A stretch of 64,000 nt of DNA, taken from Coxiella endosymbiont of Dermacentor marginatus (GTDB lineage: Bacteria > Pseudomonadota > Gammaproteobacteria > Coxiellales > Coxiellaceae). The notes beneath the pieces were generated by a model. It was not told where the DNA came from, ran no database searches, and saw only the letters and a program-made list of their open reading frames with translations. The stretch is from the NCBI RefSeq assembly GCF_907164955.1, contig NZ_OU015521.1, forward strand, positions 434,001 through 498,000, in the 5' to 3' direction. A program made the position numbers and the translations under genes. Shown in pieces: positions 10,233 through 20,923 of this stretch (position 1 is the first letter of the stretch; every line of letters starts with the position of its first letter).

Positions 10233-11465
10233 ATGCCGAAAAATCTGGAAAGAAATCTTATTTTTGCGTTAGATATTGGTACTAGCAAAATTGCCGCGCT
10301 TGTTGGAGAGGTGAGCCAAGATAACCAAATTGGAGTTATTGGTTTTGGAACCTATCCGTCGCGTGGATTAAAACGCGGAATGGTAATTGATATTGAATCA
10401 ACAGTAAAATCCATTCAACGTGCTGTTAAAGAAGCAGAATTAATAGCCGGTTGTGAGATTCGTTCTGCTTACACAGGAATTGCTGGTAGTCACATTCGCA
10501 GTTTGAATTCTCATGGGATTGTGGCAATTCGTGATCGTGAAGTCAACCAATCTGATGTAGATCGAGTGATCGACGCAGCGAAGGCAGTTGCTATTTCCGC
10601 TGATCAAAAAATACTCCATATTTTGCCACAAGAGTTCATCATTGATAACCAAAAAGGTGTGCGCGAACCTATAGGAATGTCGGGCGTTCGCTTGGAAGCA
10701 AAAGTACACATCGTTACTGGCGCCGTAAGTGCTGCTCAGAATATAACTAAATGTGTTCGTCGTTGTGGATTACAAGTAGGTGATATTGTTTTAGAACAAC
10801 TTGCTTCGAGCCACTCGGTATTGACTGATGATGAAAAAGAATTAGGTGTTTGTATGATTGATATTGGTGGAGGTACCACCGATATTGCTATCTTTATAGA
10901 GGGTGCTATTTGTCATACTCATGTTATTCCAATCGCGGGTGATCATGTAACTAACGATGTGGCTGTAGCCTTACATACCTCTATGCAATGTGCTGAGCAA
11001 ATTAAAATAAAGTACGCATCTACATTACCTGAAGCAGTTGATCCTGAAGAAACTATACAAGTACCGAGTGTTGCTAAGCGATTATTGAAGCAAGTCCAAA
11101 AAAGAGTATTGGCTCAAGTAGTTGCCGCACGCTATGAAGAATTATTCGAATTGGTATTAACTGAATTGCAACGCAGCGGCTTTGAAGATTTAATTGCTGC
11201 TGGTATCGTTTTAACAGGCGGTGCTTCTCGAATTTTAGGATGCATTGAATTAGGCGAAAGAATTTTCCAAATGCCTGTAAGAATAGGGCTACCTCAATAT
11301 GTTACTGGGTTAGCAGATATTCGAGATAATCCCATTTACGCGACGGCAGTTGGTTTATTGATCCACAGTCATCAAAATCAAATCAATAACCGGCCTATGC
11401 TTGATTTAGATCGTGGTTTGAGCTTATGGCAACGTATGAGAAATTGGTTTCAAGGGAATTTTTAG
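10233..11465 (+). CDS. ftsA: FtsA, actin-like Z-ring membrane anchor
   Basis: Actin-family ATPase tethering FtsZ filaments to the inner membrane and recruiting late division proteins. At 410 residues it is full length. The phosphate-1 motif LDIGTSKI lies near residue 14, the phosphate-2 motif [10 protein letters not shown] near residue 210, and the adenosine motif VLTGGAS near residue 330. The C-terminus ([15 protein letters not shown]) is the amphipathic membrane-targeting helix. FtsZ follows 11 bp later. The gene is separated from ftsQ by 1.76 kb of non-coding DNA. Confidence 0.97.
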   Translation: MPKNLERNLIFALDIGTSKIAALVGEVSQDNQIGVIGFGTYPSRGLKRGMVIDIESTVKSIQRAVKEAELIAGCEIRSAYTGIAGSHIRSLNSHGIVAIRDREVNQSDVDRVIDAAKAVAISADQKILHILPQEFIIDNQKGVREPIGMSGVRLEAKVHIVTGAVSAAQNITKCVRRCGLQVGDIVLEQLASSHSVLTDDEKELGVCMIDIGGGTTDIAIFIEGAICHTHVIPIAGDHVTNDVAVALHTSMQCAEQIKIKYASTLPEAVDPEETIQVPSVAKRLLKQVQKRVLAQVVAARYEELFELVLTELQRSGFEDLIAAGIVLTGGASRILGCIELGERIFQMPVRIGLPQYVTGLADIRDNPIYATAVGLLIHSHQNQINNRPMLDLDRGLSLWQRMRNWFQGNF

Positions 11466-11476
11466 GAGAAAAGAGC

Positions 11477-12643
11477 ATGTTTGAGCTTGGTGAAAATTTA
11501 CCTCAAAATGCCCAGATAAAAGTGATCGGTATCGGTGGAGGTGGCGGAAATTCAATAGAGCATATGATTACTGAGGGTATTGATGGTATTGAGTTTATTT
11601 GTGCGAATACCGATTCTCAGGCATTAGGTCGCTCTAACGCCCGAGTTGTACTTCAACTAGGTGAAGAAATAACAAGAAAATTAGGTGCAGGTGCGGATCC
11701 CAATATTGGCCGTCAGGCAGCTGAGGAGGCAAGCGAACAGATTCGAGAAATTCTTGAAGGGGCTGATATGGTTTTTTTAACGGCTGGTATGGGGGGTGGT
11801 ACTGGTACAGGTGCGGCACCCGTATTTGCAGAAGTAGCTAAAGGATTAGGGATATTAACAGTCGCCGTTGTAACTAAGCCATTTGTTTTTGAAGGTAAAA
11901 AGAGAATGGAAGTAGCTGAAGAAGGAATTAAGTCATTGACTAAGTACGTTGATTCTTTAATTACTATTCCTAACAATAAATTGTTGAATGTACTTGGTAA
12001 AAATACGACTTTATTAAATGCATTTAAAGCTGTAAATAATGTATTGTTAGGGGCAGTACAAGGTATTTCAGATTTAATTACTCGTCCAGGATTAATTAAT
12101 GTGGACTTTGCCGATGTACGAACAGTGATGTCTGAAATGGGTATGGCTATGATGGGAACGGGAGTCAGTAGCGGTGAGAATCGTGCGCGCGAAGCAGCTG
12201 AAGCAGCTATTGCCAGCCCATTATTGGAAGATGTAGATTTTACAGGCGCTCGAGGGGTGTTAATAAATATCACTGCTGGAATGGATCTTTCTGTTGGAGA
12301 ATTTGAGCAAGTAGGTGAATCTATTAAATCGTTTGCGTCGGAAAATGCAACAGTAGTTGTCGGTACGGTAATTGATCCTGAAATGAGTGATGAATTACGA
12401 GTGACTGTTGTAGTCACTGGACTTGGTGTACAAAACAGTGGAAGTGCCAGTAGCATATCTCTTAAACCTGTAGTAAAAAACACTAAAAGTGATGGGATGC
12501 TAAATTACCACCAATTAGATCGTCCGACGTATATGCGAAACCAAGAACTTCATAAACGAACAGTAGAAACAGAGAAAAAACGAGATCGCGATTTTGAATA
12601 TTTAGACATTCCTACTTTTTTACGCCGCCAGAAAGAAGACTGA
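11477..12643 (+). CDS. ftsZ: FtsZ, tubulin-like division GTPase
   Basis: Forms the cytokinetic Z-ring. The start ATG 11477 is chosen because TAGGAG (11464-11469) sits just upstream and [25 protein letters not shown] matches the family's N-terminus; the frame is open further upstream but overlaps ftsA. The 388 residues include the tubulin signature [10 protein letters not shown] (about residues 106-115), the T7-loop region, and the C-terminal conserved peptide [11 protein letters not shown] that binds FtsA/ZipA. One glycine-loop residue (GGGGGNS rather than the common GGGGGNA) is a mild variant. Confidence 0.97.
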   Translation: MFELGENLPQNAQIKVIGIGGGGGNSIEHMITEGIDGIEFICANTDSQALGRSNARVVLQLGEEITRKLGAGADPNIGRQAAEEASEQIREILEGADMVFLTAGMGGGTGTGAAPVFAEVAKGLGILTVAVVTKPFVFEGKKRMEVAEEGIKSLTKYVDSLITIPNNKLLNVLGKNTTLLNAFKAVNNVLLGAVQGISDLITRPGLINVDFADVRTVMSEMGMAMMGTGVSSGENRAREAAEAAIASPLLEDVDFTGARGVLINITAGMDLSVGEFEQVGESIKSFASENATVVVGTVIDPEMSDELRVTVVVTGLGVQNSGSASSISLKPVVKNTKSDGMLNYHQLDRPTYMRNQELHKRTVETEKKRDRDFEYLDIPTFLRRQKED

Positions 12644-12691
12644 CGTTTGTGAGTAAATGTGCTTCTCTTTTTTTAGGAAAGGATTAGAATA

Positions 12692-13597
12692 GTGATTAAG
12701 CAAAGAACTCTAAAAAACATTGTCACAGCAGCTGGTGTCGGTGTTCACACTGGTGAGAGGGTTCGTTTGACTTTACGTCCCGCCCCAGTCAATACGGGTA
12801 TTATTTTTTGCCGAACGGATTTAAATCCTGTGGTCGAAATTCCAGCTACAGTTAATCATATTAGTGATACACGTTTATCAACTTGCTTATCAAAAGGTGA
12901 TGTTCAAGTGGCCACTGTCGAACACTTATTATCGGCTTTAGCCGGTGTAGGTATTGATAATTTATATATTAATCTCACTTCACCAGAGCTTCCTATTATG
13001 GATGGGAGTGCAAGCCCTTTTTTATTTTTGATTCAGTCAGCTGGTGTTGAAGAACAAAATGCTATTAAAGAATTTATTTGTATTAAAAAAAGGCTGAAGG
13101 CAGAAAACGGTGATAAAAGTGTAATGATAGAGCCTTATCATGGATTTAAGATCAATTTTAGCATTGACTTCGACCATCCCTTGTTTAATGAACATAATAA
13201 AAATGCTACTCTCGATTTTTCGAGTACTGCTTATATGCAAGAAGTTTCTCGTGCGCGCACTTTTGGTTTTTTGTCAGATTATGAATTTATCCGAAAAAAT
13301 AATTTAGCACTAGGTGCTAGCTTAGATAATGCTGTTGTCTTAGATGAATGTAAAATTTTAAATCAAGATGGTCTGCGTTACCCTGATGAATTTGTAAAAC
13401 ATAAAATTCTTGATGTAATTGGTGATCTTTATCTACTAGGTCGCGGTTTCATTGGAGCATTTCGCGGAGTTAAATCCGGTCACACTCTAAATATTTCTTT
13501 GTTAAGGAAATTATTAGCTCAGAAAGAAGCTTGGGAAATTATCACTTTTAAAAACTCTTCGGAGTTACCATTTGATTTGACCTCAGTTATAGTTTAA
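12692..13597 (+). CDS. lpxC: LpxC, UDP-3-O-acyl-GlcNAc deacetylase
   Basis: Zinc-dependent committed step of lipid A synthesis. The 301 residues begin at GTG 12692, preceded by AGGAAAGG (12675-12682). Metal ligands are visible: VEHLLSAL with His78, and HKILDVIGD with His237 and Asp241. Position directly after ftsZ is the classic gammaproteobacterial order. Retention implies that the outer membrane still carries lipid A. Confidence 0.96.
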   Translation: MIKQRTLKNIVTAAGVGVHTGERVRLTLRPAPVNTGIIFCRTDLNPVVEIPATVNHISDTRLSTCLSKGDVQVATVEHLLSALAGVGIDNLYINLTSPELPIMDGSASPFLFLIQSAGVEEQNAIKEFICIKKRLKAENGDKSVMIEPYHGFKINFSIDFDHPLFNEHNKNATLDFSSTAYMQEVSRARTFGFLSDYEFIRKNNLALGASLDNAVVLDECKILNQDGLRYPDEFVKHKILDVIGDLYLLGRGFIGAFRGVKSGHTLNISLLRKLLAQKEAWEIITFKNSSELPFDLTSVIV

Positions 13598-14650
13598 AAG
13601 TCTTTTCATTAATCCTAATATTAATATTTCTTCTCCTCTAAATTTTAAAATATTTTAAAATTTAGAGGAGAAGAAATAAAGAGAATCAATTATCCTATTA
13701 ATTAGCAGTTACTTGAAAAATTAATTAAGGGTATCGAAAAAAATATTGAAAGATAAATTAAAAAAAATTACTAATTAGTAATTTAAACTACTAAACCTTG
13801 TCATGGTGGATAATCGTTATAATTTCTTTATACATTCAGCTCTTTTTAGCAATTAAATTAAGATTTAATATAATCTCAGAGTTAGAATAAATAAATAGAA
13901 AATGTCTTTTCATATTATAGAAAAGCTCAGGATTGGAAATTAGTTTAATAAATTTAACTTCAATAAACTAAAAGAAGTTGAAAAACTGTTTAATATAGAA
14001 TGAGATTTGAAAAAATTAAAGATGTTTTTGTTATCTCTTTGTTCTCGAAAGATTTAATGAAGCCAAAAAATAAATTAAAAGAATTTAAAAAAGTTTTTGA
14101 TGATCTGGAAAAACAAACAAATTAGATATGTAATAAAACTACTACTAGAATCGATGTTTTTAGAATTAACGTTTTCAAAAATATGGAAATTAGAAAAATT
14201 GGATCATGAGAAATGTCATGAAAAATAATGTTTTTTTAAAGATTCTGCAGTTCTGCATTATTTTAAAGAGAAATAAATCACTTAAAATTTGGAAGTATGA
14301 AATTTGATTAGCAGAAGTAATTGACGCTGTTAATATCTCATTTGAAAAATTAATAGCTACTAGTAAACTGGTGATAAAAATGGTTAGTAAAATAGTGATT
14401 TTCAGATTTATCAAAGTGAAAGATAACTAATTAGATGAATCAAAGCCGTAAGTTCATGGTAGTCGAATACCTATTATTAGAAATTTCTCAGGTAATATTT
14501 CCATTATGATTGCTGTTAACTGATGAATTTTATATATAAAAATTAATTTAAGAAGGTTGCTTTATTGTGAGAACATACCTCTTTTAAATAATAATATAAA
14601 TAATGATAATAACTTTCAGACCTGATGAAAGAAAATGCCTATCTTTCAAA
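13598..14650. other. Gene-free spacer between lpxC and dciA
   Basis: About 1.05 kb of AT-rich DNA with no convincing gene. A 54-bp perfect palindrome lies just after lpxC. A minus-strand frame at 14190-14414 is hydrophobic low-complexity translation without family resemblance. Broken plus-strand reading between 13990 and 14430 may be the trace of a lost gene, but I cannot identify it. Confidence 0.6.
13625..13678. repeat. 54-bp perfect palindrome downstream of lpxC
   Basis: Each 27-base arm pairs perfectly with the other and there is no spacer. Outer bases are TATTTCTTCTCCTCTAAATT and complement. It starts 28 bp after the lpxC stop, so it may form a very stable hairpin at the 3' end of the ftsAZ-lpxC transcript. 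No T-run follows, so it is not a textbook intrinsic terminator. Confidence 0.8.
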
Positions 14651-14956
14651 CTAAGTATATAAATTAGGCCGAACCCGGCATTGAATCCTATAGATTCCAA
14701 GATCCTCTTGAGCAAACTGTTCTAGCAAATAAGGCACCAAGTAGCGCATTCGTGTGGCCCAAGCCGCATTTTCTAACTGGAGAATTAAAGTTTCTTGGGA
14801 AAGATTCATAATGCGATAATGGGGAGTAATCTCCGGGGGTAGAATTTGATTCAGGAATTTTCCTACAGAGAGGATTCTCTTTGCCTTTCGTACAATTAGT
14901 TTAAGTGAGCCAGCTTGAAGACACTGTTTAATCGGTTTTGGATCGCTGGGTTGCAT
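14651..14956 (-). CDS. dciA: DciA-like (DUF721) protein, predicted replicative helicase loader
   Basis: A 101-residue protein with the DUF721 fold: an N-terminal region beginning MQPSDPKPIKQCL and a KH-like core (PHYRIMNLSQETLILQLENAAWATRMRYLVPYLLEQF) ending in a basic beta strand. DUF721 proteins include DciA, the ancestral loader of DnaB helicase in bacteria lacking DnaC/DnaI. It is divergent from secA with only 54 bp between, the arrangement found in other gammaproteobacteria. It is short for the family, with no long C-terminal extension. Function is inferred from the family. Confidence 0.75.
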   Translation of the reverse strand: MQPSDPKPIKQCLQAGSLKLIVRKAKRILSVGKFLNQILPPEITPHYRIMNLSQETLILQLENAAWATRMRYLVPYLLEQFAQEDLGIYRIQCRVRPNLYT

Positions 14957-15010
14957 TTACTTCATACTATGAAATTCCCCTTTACCCATCAATAGTATAC
15001 AATACTAATT

Positions 15011-17749
15011 ATGCTTGGCAAGCTTATTAAGAAAGTAGTTGGTACTCGCAATAAGCGATTGCTCAGAAGTTATTTTAAAACAGTAGTTAAAATTAATGCC
15101 TTAGAATCCGAAATTAAGGTCTTGTCTGATCAGGCCTTACACGCTAAAACGAGTGAATTTCAAAAACGACTTAAAAAAGGTGAAAGCCCGGATATTTTAT
15201 TGCCAGAAGCATTTGCCGTAGTGCGCGAGACAAGCATTCGGACCTTGGGACTTCGTCACTTTGATGTCCAGTTAATAGGAGGCATCGCTCTTCATAACGG
15301 AAAAGTTGCGGAAATGCGTACAGGGGAAGGAAAAACGCTAGCAGCCACAATGCCTGCTTATTTTAATGCCCTTACTGGAAAAGGTGTTCATCTTGTTACT
15401 GTAAACGATTATTTAGCAAAACGTGATGCAGAATGGATGGAGCCTATTTACAAATTTTTAGGTTTAACTGTGGGAATTAATATATCTGGAATGGGGCCAG
15501 CAGAAAAACAGGCTGCTTATGCAGCGGATATTACTTACGGCACTAATAATGAATTTGGTTTTGATTATTTACGAGATAATATGATTTTTAGCCTAAATCA
15601 ACGTGTTCAGCGACCATTGTATTATGCCATCATCGATGAAGTCGATTCGATTTTGATCGACGAAGCACGCACGCCTTTAATTATTTCAGGGCAGGCAGAA
15701 GAATCTTCGGATCTTTATATCAAAGTAAACAAACTCATCCCGTTTCTGACAGCACAAAAAGCGAAAGAAGAACAAAAGAAAGTAGAAGTTCTCAAAGCTC
15801 TTAAAGAAGACTCCGGCGATTATACCATAGATGAAAAGAATCGACAAGTCTATTTGACCGAACAAGGTCACCGAACTATTGAAGCTTTACTTGTAAAAGA
15901 AGGTCTTATGAAAACCGGAGAAAGTTTATATGATGTGACAAACATATCATTAATGCATTATGTATATGCTGCTTTGCGCGCTCATACATTGTTCCATCGT
16001 GATGTTCATTATATTATAAAAAATAATGAGGCAATTATTGTTGATGAACACACGGGCCGATTAATGCCAGGACGTCGTTGGTCTGATGGCTTACATCAAG
16101 CAGTTGAATCAAAAGAAGGTATCCCTATTCAATTAGAAAATCAAACCTTAGCGACGATTACTTTTCAAAATTATTTTCGCCTTTATGAAAAATTGTCTGG
16201 TATGACAGGTACTGCGGATACCGAAGCGTTTGAATTACAAAAAATTTACGGTTTAGAGGTCGTTGTTATCCCTACTAATAAACCGATGATTCGTCGGGAT
16301 GAGTCAGATCAAGTATACTTAACCACCAAAGCAAAACTCCAGGCGATTGTTAAAGAAGTAAAAAAACGTCATGCAACAGGTCAACCGTTGTTAATCGGAA
16401 CTGCTTCGATTGAAGCGTCCGAAGTTGTATCAAACCTTTTAAAAAAGTCTACTATTAAACATGAAGTCTTAAACGCTAAAAATCATGAGCACGAGGCAAA
16501 AATTATTGCTGAAGCAGGACGTCCCAAAGCAGTAACCATTGCCACTAATATAGCTGGACGTGGAACTGATATTGTTTTAGGTGGTAATTTGAAAGTTGAA
16601 TTAGATAATCTGCCCAAGGCGGAAATTAAGAAGCACAAAGTCGAATGGAAAAAACGTCATGATATAGTTATTGCAGCAGGAGGATTGCATGTGCTGGGGA
16701 CTGAACGTCACGAATCTCGCCGTATCGATAATCAATTGCGTGGTCGTTCAGGACGACAAGGTGATCCAGGATCTTCTCAATTCTATCTTTCAATGGAAGA
16801 TGATTTGCTGCGTATTTTCGCCGCTGAGCGAATGTCTATTATGATGCGTCGTTTGGGCATCAAAGAAGAAGACGTAATTGAACATAAATGGATCAGTCGT
16901 GCTATTGAAAAAGCTCAGAAACGCGTAGAAGGAATGAATTTTGATATTCGGAAGCAGTTATTAGAATATGATGATGTAACTAATGACCAACGCAAAGTAA
17001 TTTATCAGCAACGATTTGAATTATTACAAGCTGATAATATCGCTAATACTATTGAAGTAATTCGCAAAGAAGCGATGAGCGATATGATCAGTCTCTTTAT
17101 TCCTCCTCAAAGTTTAGAGGAGGAATGGGATATCTCTGGCTTAGAAAAGCAGATCTGGGAAGATTTTGGTATGATTTTCCCGATCAAAAAATGGCTCAAA
17201 GAAGATACGGCCCTTTACGAAGAAAAATTGTACCAGAGGATAATTAATGAAATTACCAATGCTTACAAAGAAAAAGAAGCAAGAGTAGGCTCAGGCGTTA
17301 TGCGTGATGTAGAAAAAACAATTATGCTACAATTATTAGATCATCATTGGAAGGAACACCTGGCAGCAATGGATCATCTGCGACAAGGTATCTGTTTACG
17401 TGGTTATGCTCAAAAAAGTCCTGCACAAGAGTACAAACGCGAATCTTTCGAGTTATTCAAGCAAATGTTATCACGCATTAAATATGAGGTTATTGCTACT
17501 TTATCAAAATTAGAAATCATGTTGGAAGAACAAGCAGCTAAACAGCAGAAACGGCTATTTTATCAATCGACTACTGAATTGCAATATCAACTTGAAATGA
17601 CCACCTTACAAGATAAAATGGACTTTGCTATTACTTCCGAAGAGGCTACGCAGCCTTTTTTACGCTCTCGACCAAAAATCGGACGAAATGAAGCTTGTCC
17701 CTGTAGTAGTGGTCAGAAATATAAACATTGTCATGGAAAATTAGTCTAA
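15011..17749 (+). CDS. secA: SecA, preprotein translocase ATPase
   Basis: Motor ATPase driving proteins through SecYEG. The 912 residues are full length. Walker A ([12 protein letters not shown], about residues 100-111), [13 protein letters not shown], the Walker B DEVD (about residue 209) with [25 protein letters not shown] and [17 protein letters not shown] are all intact. The C-terminus carries the zinc-binding [18 protein letters not shown] motif that contacts SecB and ribosomes. Start ATG 15011 matches the usual [10 protein letters not shown]-terminus. It stands alone, divergent from dciA. Confidence 0.98.
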   Translation: MLGKLIKKVVGTRNKRLLRSYFKTVVKINALESEIKVLSDQALHAKTSEFQKRLKKGESPDILLPEAFAVVRETSIRTLGLRHFDVQLIGGIALHNGKVAEMRTGEGKTLAATMPAYFNALTGKGVHLVTVNDYLAKRDAEWMEPIYKFLGLTVGINISGMGPAEKQAAYAADITYGTNNEFGFDYLRDNMIFSLNQRVQRPLYYAIIDEVDSILIDEARTPLIISGQAEESSDLYIKVNKLIPFLTAQKAKEEQKKVEVLKALKEDSGDYTIDEKNRQVYLTEQGHRTIEALLVKEGLMKTGESLYDVTNISLMHYVYAALRAHTLFHRDVHYIIKNNEAIIVDEHTGRLMPGRRWSDGLHQAVESKEGIPIQLENQTLATITFQNYFRLYEKLSGMTGTADTEAFELQKIYGLEVVVIPTNKPMIRRDESDQVYLTTKAKLQAIVKEVKKRHATGQPLLIGTASIEASEVVSNLLKKSTIKHEVLNAKNHEHEAKIIAEAGRPKAVTIATNIAGRGTDIVLGGNLKVELDNLPKAEIKKHKVEWKKRHDIVIAAGGLHVLGTERHESRRIDNQLRGRSGRQGDPGSSQFYLSMEDDLLRIFAAERMSIMMRRLGIKEEDVIEHKWISRAIEKAQKRVEGMNFDIRKQLLEYDDVTNDQRKVIYQQRFELLQADNIANTIEVIRKEAMSDMISLFIPPQSLEEEWDISGLEKQIWEDFGMIFPIKKWLKEDTALYEEKLYQRIINEITNAYKEKEARVGSGVMRDVEKTIMLQLLDHHWKEHLAAMDHLRQGICLRGYAQKSPAQEYKRESFELFKQMLSRIKYEVIATLSKLEIMLEEQAAKQQKRLFYQSTTELQYQLEMTTLQDKMDFAITSEEATQPFLRSRPKIGRNEACPCSSGQKYKHCHGKLV

Positions 17750-18512
17750 TCTTGTTTTAATGAACAAATGTATTCTTTACGTTTTTTACTATTTTATTAA
17801 TTTAAAGAATGAAATTCTTGTACCTTATGATCAATGTAGTTCAAAGCGGACTTTAGAAGTTTCCTGAAGGAAGACTAAAATCAGATGAGATTAGTTATGG
17901 AGCTTTGTGTAAAGAATTAAAAAAGAAATACTATAGACAAAGAGACGGTACAAGATTCTGAATCAATCCTTTTAATAGGTAAAGTTATAGGTAAATTTGA
18001 TTGCATGAGAGTTGGTGCGGTAAATTAATGTTAAGTGTTTTCTGAACCTTCTTACGTGCCAATGCATTGAAAAGAATTATTGTCGTGAGTAATCTGTAAA
18101 ACAGTGTTAATACTTACGGGTAAGTATTTAGATCTACTGGACCAGTTTCGCAAGTCAGTAATAGGATTTTGCTATTTTTCTGTTGATATAGTTGTTGACG
18201 TTTTTGACCGCCCAAGCGCTCTTACTTCTAAATTTAGGGTGGTTGGGCTGAGTTTTAATGATTTGAGAAAACTTAACTGATTAAACGGTCTGTGCCTCCT
18301 GGTAGAGAAAGCATTGAGATGACACGAGGACTAATAAAAACGACACTCAAGCTTCAAACGAATTCGACACTATAACGGATTTTTGACACTATTGAGCGCT
18401 TTCCTAAAAAACAGCTTCTTTAATTTTAATTTCTGATTTATTTATTTATTTATTTATTTATGTTGTTCATCATAACATAAAATTTTAAAAGGGATACAAG
18501 AAGAGCTCTCTT
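17750..18512. other. Gene-free spacer between secA and coaE
   Basis: No gene seen in 763 bp. The 3' part contains a tetranucleotide repeat at 18437-18460. The rest has scattered stops in all frames and looks eroded; nothing identifiable remains. Confidence 0.6.
18437..18460. repeat. (TTTA)6 microsatellite
   Basis: Six exact TTTA units in the spacer downstream of coaE. Simple-sequence slippage is the likely origin. Confidence 0.85.
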
Positions 18513-19115
18513 TTATTTTTTTTCAGCCAATTGTAGGTATGTGGAGTGTAGTTGGAACACTATCTCTTTTAGTGTTGCAAGTGTTTGATCGTTCACAATC
18601 ACATCATCTGCTATAGCTAACCGTTCTTCACGGCTGCTTTGTGATTTAAGAATTAATTTAATCTGTTCATCAGAAAGCTGGTCGCGTATTTTTGTACGTT
18701 GGATTTGTAAAGATACAGGAATGTCAACTACTAGAGTACGGTCAAGAAAATTTATTGAGTAATGGAACTCTACCAGTAAAGGAACCACTAAAATACAATA
18801 AGGTGAATTTGTTTCTTCAATCTTTTCCTGCATTTTGGAAATAATAAGAGGGTGCAATAAGTTTTCCAGCCATTGTCTTTTTTTCGGATATCTAAAGATT
18901 AATCTTTTTAATTGAGAACGATTTAAGGAGTTTTTTCCATTTAGAATTCCTTTCCCAAAATATGCTACGATTCTTTTAAACCCTACCTGGCCCAAAGTTG
19001 TAATTTCACGAGTAATTACATCGACATCAACGATTGGAACTCCTAATTCAGAAAAATAATTTGCAGCAGTACTTTTACCACTGCCAATACCGCCTGTTAA
19101 ACCAACCCGCAACAT
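18513..19115 (-). CDS. coaE: CoaE, dephospho-CoA kinase
   Basis: Catalyses the final step of CoA synthesis, phosphorylating the 3'-hydroxyl of dephospho-CoA. The 200-residue protein begins MLRVGLTGGIGSGKST, with the P-loop at residues 8-16, and keeps the conserved VDVD, HPLI and VVDIP segments. Genes flanking coaE in many gammaproteobacteria encode type IV pilus assembly (pilBCD); none is present here, so coaE stands alone between eroded spacers. The window also holds coaA. Confidence 0.95.
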   Translation of the reverse strand: MLRVGLTGGIGSGKSTAANYFSELGVPIVDVDVITREITTLGQVGFKRIVAYFGKGILNGKNSLNRSQLKRLIFRYPKKRQWLENLLHPLIISKMQEKIEETNSPYCILVVPLLVEFHYSINFLDRTLVVDIPVSLQIQRTKIRDQLSDEQIKLILKSQSSREERLAIADDVIVNDQTLATLKEIVFQLHSTYLQLAEKK

Positions 19116-19940
19116 TTTCTATCCTAAAAATAAAGAAAAAACACGATTATGATATCATTTAACTCCATAAAAGGGGTAGCCTAACCTTCTAACTAGTAAT
19201 AAGGGACCATATGGAATAGATTTTTTCAAAGTATTTTTTATGAAAAAGTATCTTTGAAAAGAAGTTCAGGCATATAACCTCCTGTCAATAAGAGTATATT
19301 TAACATAACATCAGCTTAAAATTAGTTATTAATCATAACAATTGTCTATTAACAAATTTTTCATCGATTAGAAAATGAAAGTAAGATATTTTTAATTCGG
19401 TCAATAAGAAAAGGTATTTTCAATAAAACCAAAATTACATAATTAGAAGTTTCAAAGAAATATTTTTATAAAGCGAGGTGCTGAAAAAGATTGTGATAAA
19501 AGCTATTTTTTACATTGTCATATATATTTCATAAAGCATGAAATATAAAACAAGCAAACAAAGATGATCAGGTGCCAATTTAGTAAGAATATTTTGAAAC
19601 TAGAAAATTATAAATTTTAGGATATCAACAGTATATAAAATTGCATGCAGAATATTCTAAGCAGAGTATTCTAATTTTTTCTTCAGTTTGCAATAACGAG
19701 GAATATACCTTTATAGTTCCTGACAGATCCTACACCTAGCTATTTTCAATTTTTTCTTTAATTTTCAATAATTAATTGACAGACGCAGTGCAAAACGGTG
19801 TCCCAATTTGGCAATAAATGTTCGTTTCTTAAATAAGGGAATGGATATTAATTTATGTAATATAGGATTTTAAGTGACTTGACCTTAGTGTCAACTTACG
19901 TGATTATGAACACTATTCTTTGAGAATCGGTATTGATGCT
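19116..19940. other. Gene-free spacer between coaE and tRNA-Thr(CGT)
   Basis: About 825 bp of AT-rich DNA with no reading frame of substance on either strand. In related gammaproteobacteria this neighbourhood often carries pilus genes; I see no identifiable remnant of them. Confidence 0.6.
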
Positions 19941-20013
<73 letters not shown>

Positions 20014-20923
20014 ATAAAATAGAGTTCGTTGATCTTGAAGCAACCGATGAAGTAAATTTAGCTTGCTTTGCTAATCCTTTATCTTATCTTTCATGGTTTT
20101 TGCTTTTTCTATATAGAGAATCAAAACAGTATGTTATTTTAAAGACGCTTCTGGGACTAGATTATTTAAACTCTTCTAATAAGATGAAATTAAACTTTAT
20201 TGAAATAAAGATAAATGTTTCGCAGGTTAATACTTTAGGAAATGATTCGAATAAGATAACCTAACTGTTCTCTAATAAAACATTTGTTCCCACTGGTTTT
20301 TTCTTGAGCCACTTAAGGTTAAAATACTTAAGACTAAATACTTTTAAAAAAGGAAACTTATTTGAAAATAAGAATCTACTACTAGATTCTTATTTTCAAA
20401 TAAGTTTCCTTTTCACATGATCACTTACCCATCTATTTGCGATTTGTAAAAGGTATAGCGAATGGAGGAAGTTTAATCTCTCAGTGCTATGTTCTGGCAG
20501 TAAAATCAGATATTGCCGTAATTACTATTAGCGCTTTAATTACATTAGAATCTCTAATTTGTAAAGGTAGAGTATATTATCAATAGATTATGGTGTTTGT
20601 TTAGTATGATTATCAGTAGTGTAGATAGATTTTGGTTTAAAATATTTGATTTTTTAGTAGATTTTAATGTCGTGGCTAAAATTAATCGGCTAATCGCTAC
20701 ATTAATTTCTTCTAGTGTGTCTTGATGGAACAAGAGGCGAAATGAATAAAGAATTGCTTTTTCTTTAATTAATTCTTTAGGAATCAGCTCACTGTAGCTC
20801 GCTATCGATTGAAGAAGATTGAATTAGAAAGACAAGTACACCATCAGTTGTATTCAAACTTAATAGCCGGGGCGCAAAGACTAGAGATCTGATATAAAAA
20901 ATTTTAGGACGCACTTTCGGTAC
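20014..20923. other. Gene-free spacer between tRNA-Thr(CGT) and the M23 peptidase gene
   Basis: 910 bp without a gene that I can support. The notable element is the 66-nt perfect hairpin at 20348-20413. The remainder is AT-rich with stops in every frame. Confidence 0.6.
20348..20413. repeat. 66-nt perfect inverted repeat (31-bp arms, 4-nt loop)
   Basis: Left arm 20348-20378 and right arm 20383-20413 are exact reverse complements around the loop CTAC. Arm starts AAAAGGAAACTTATTTGAAA. It lies in the spacer between tRNA-Thr(CGT) and the convergent peptidase gene, so it could end transcripts from both sides. The exactness over 31 bp implies recent origin or active maintenance. Confidence 0.85.

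Noticed and set aside
11713-12483. 256-codon frame antisense to ftsZ
   Set aside because: Lies entirely inside ftsZ, with no recognisable protein; a shadow frame.
14190-14414. Hydrophobic 74-codon minus-strand frame between lpxC and dciA
   Set aside because: Looks like low-complexity AT-rich translation; there is no supporting start context or similarity.
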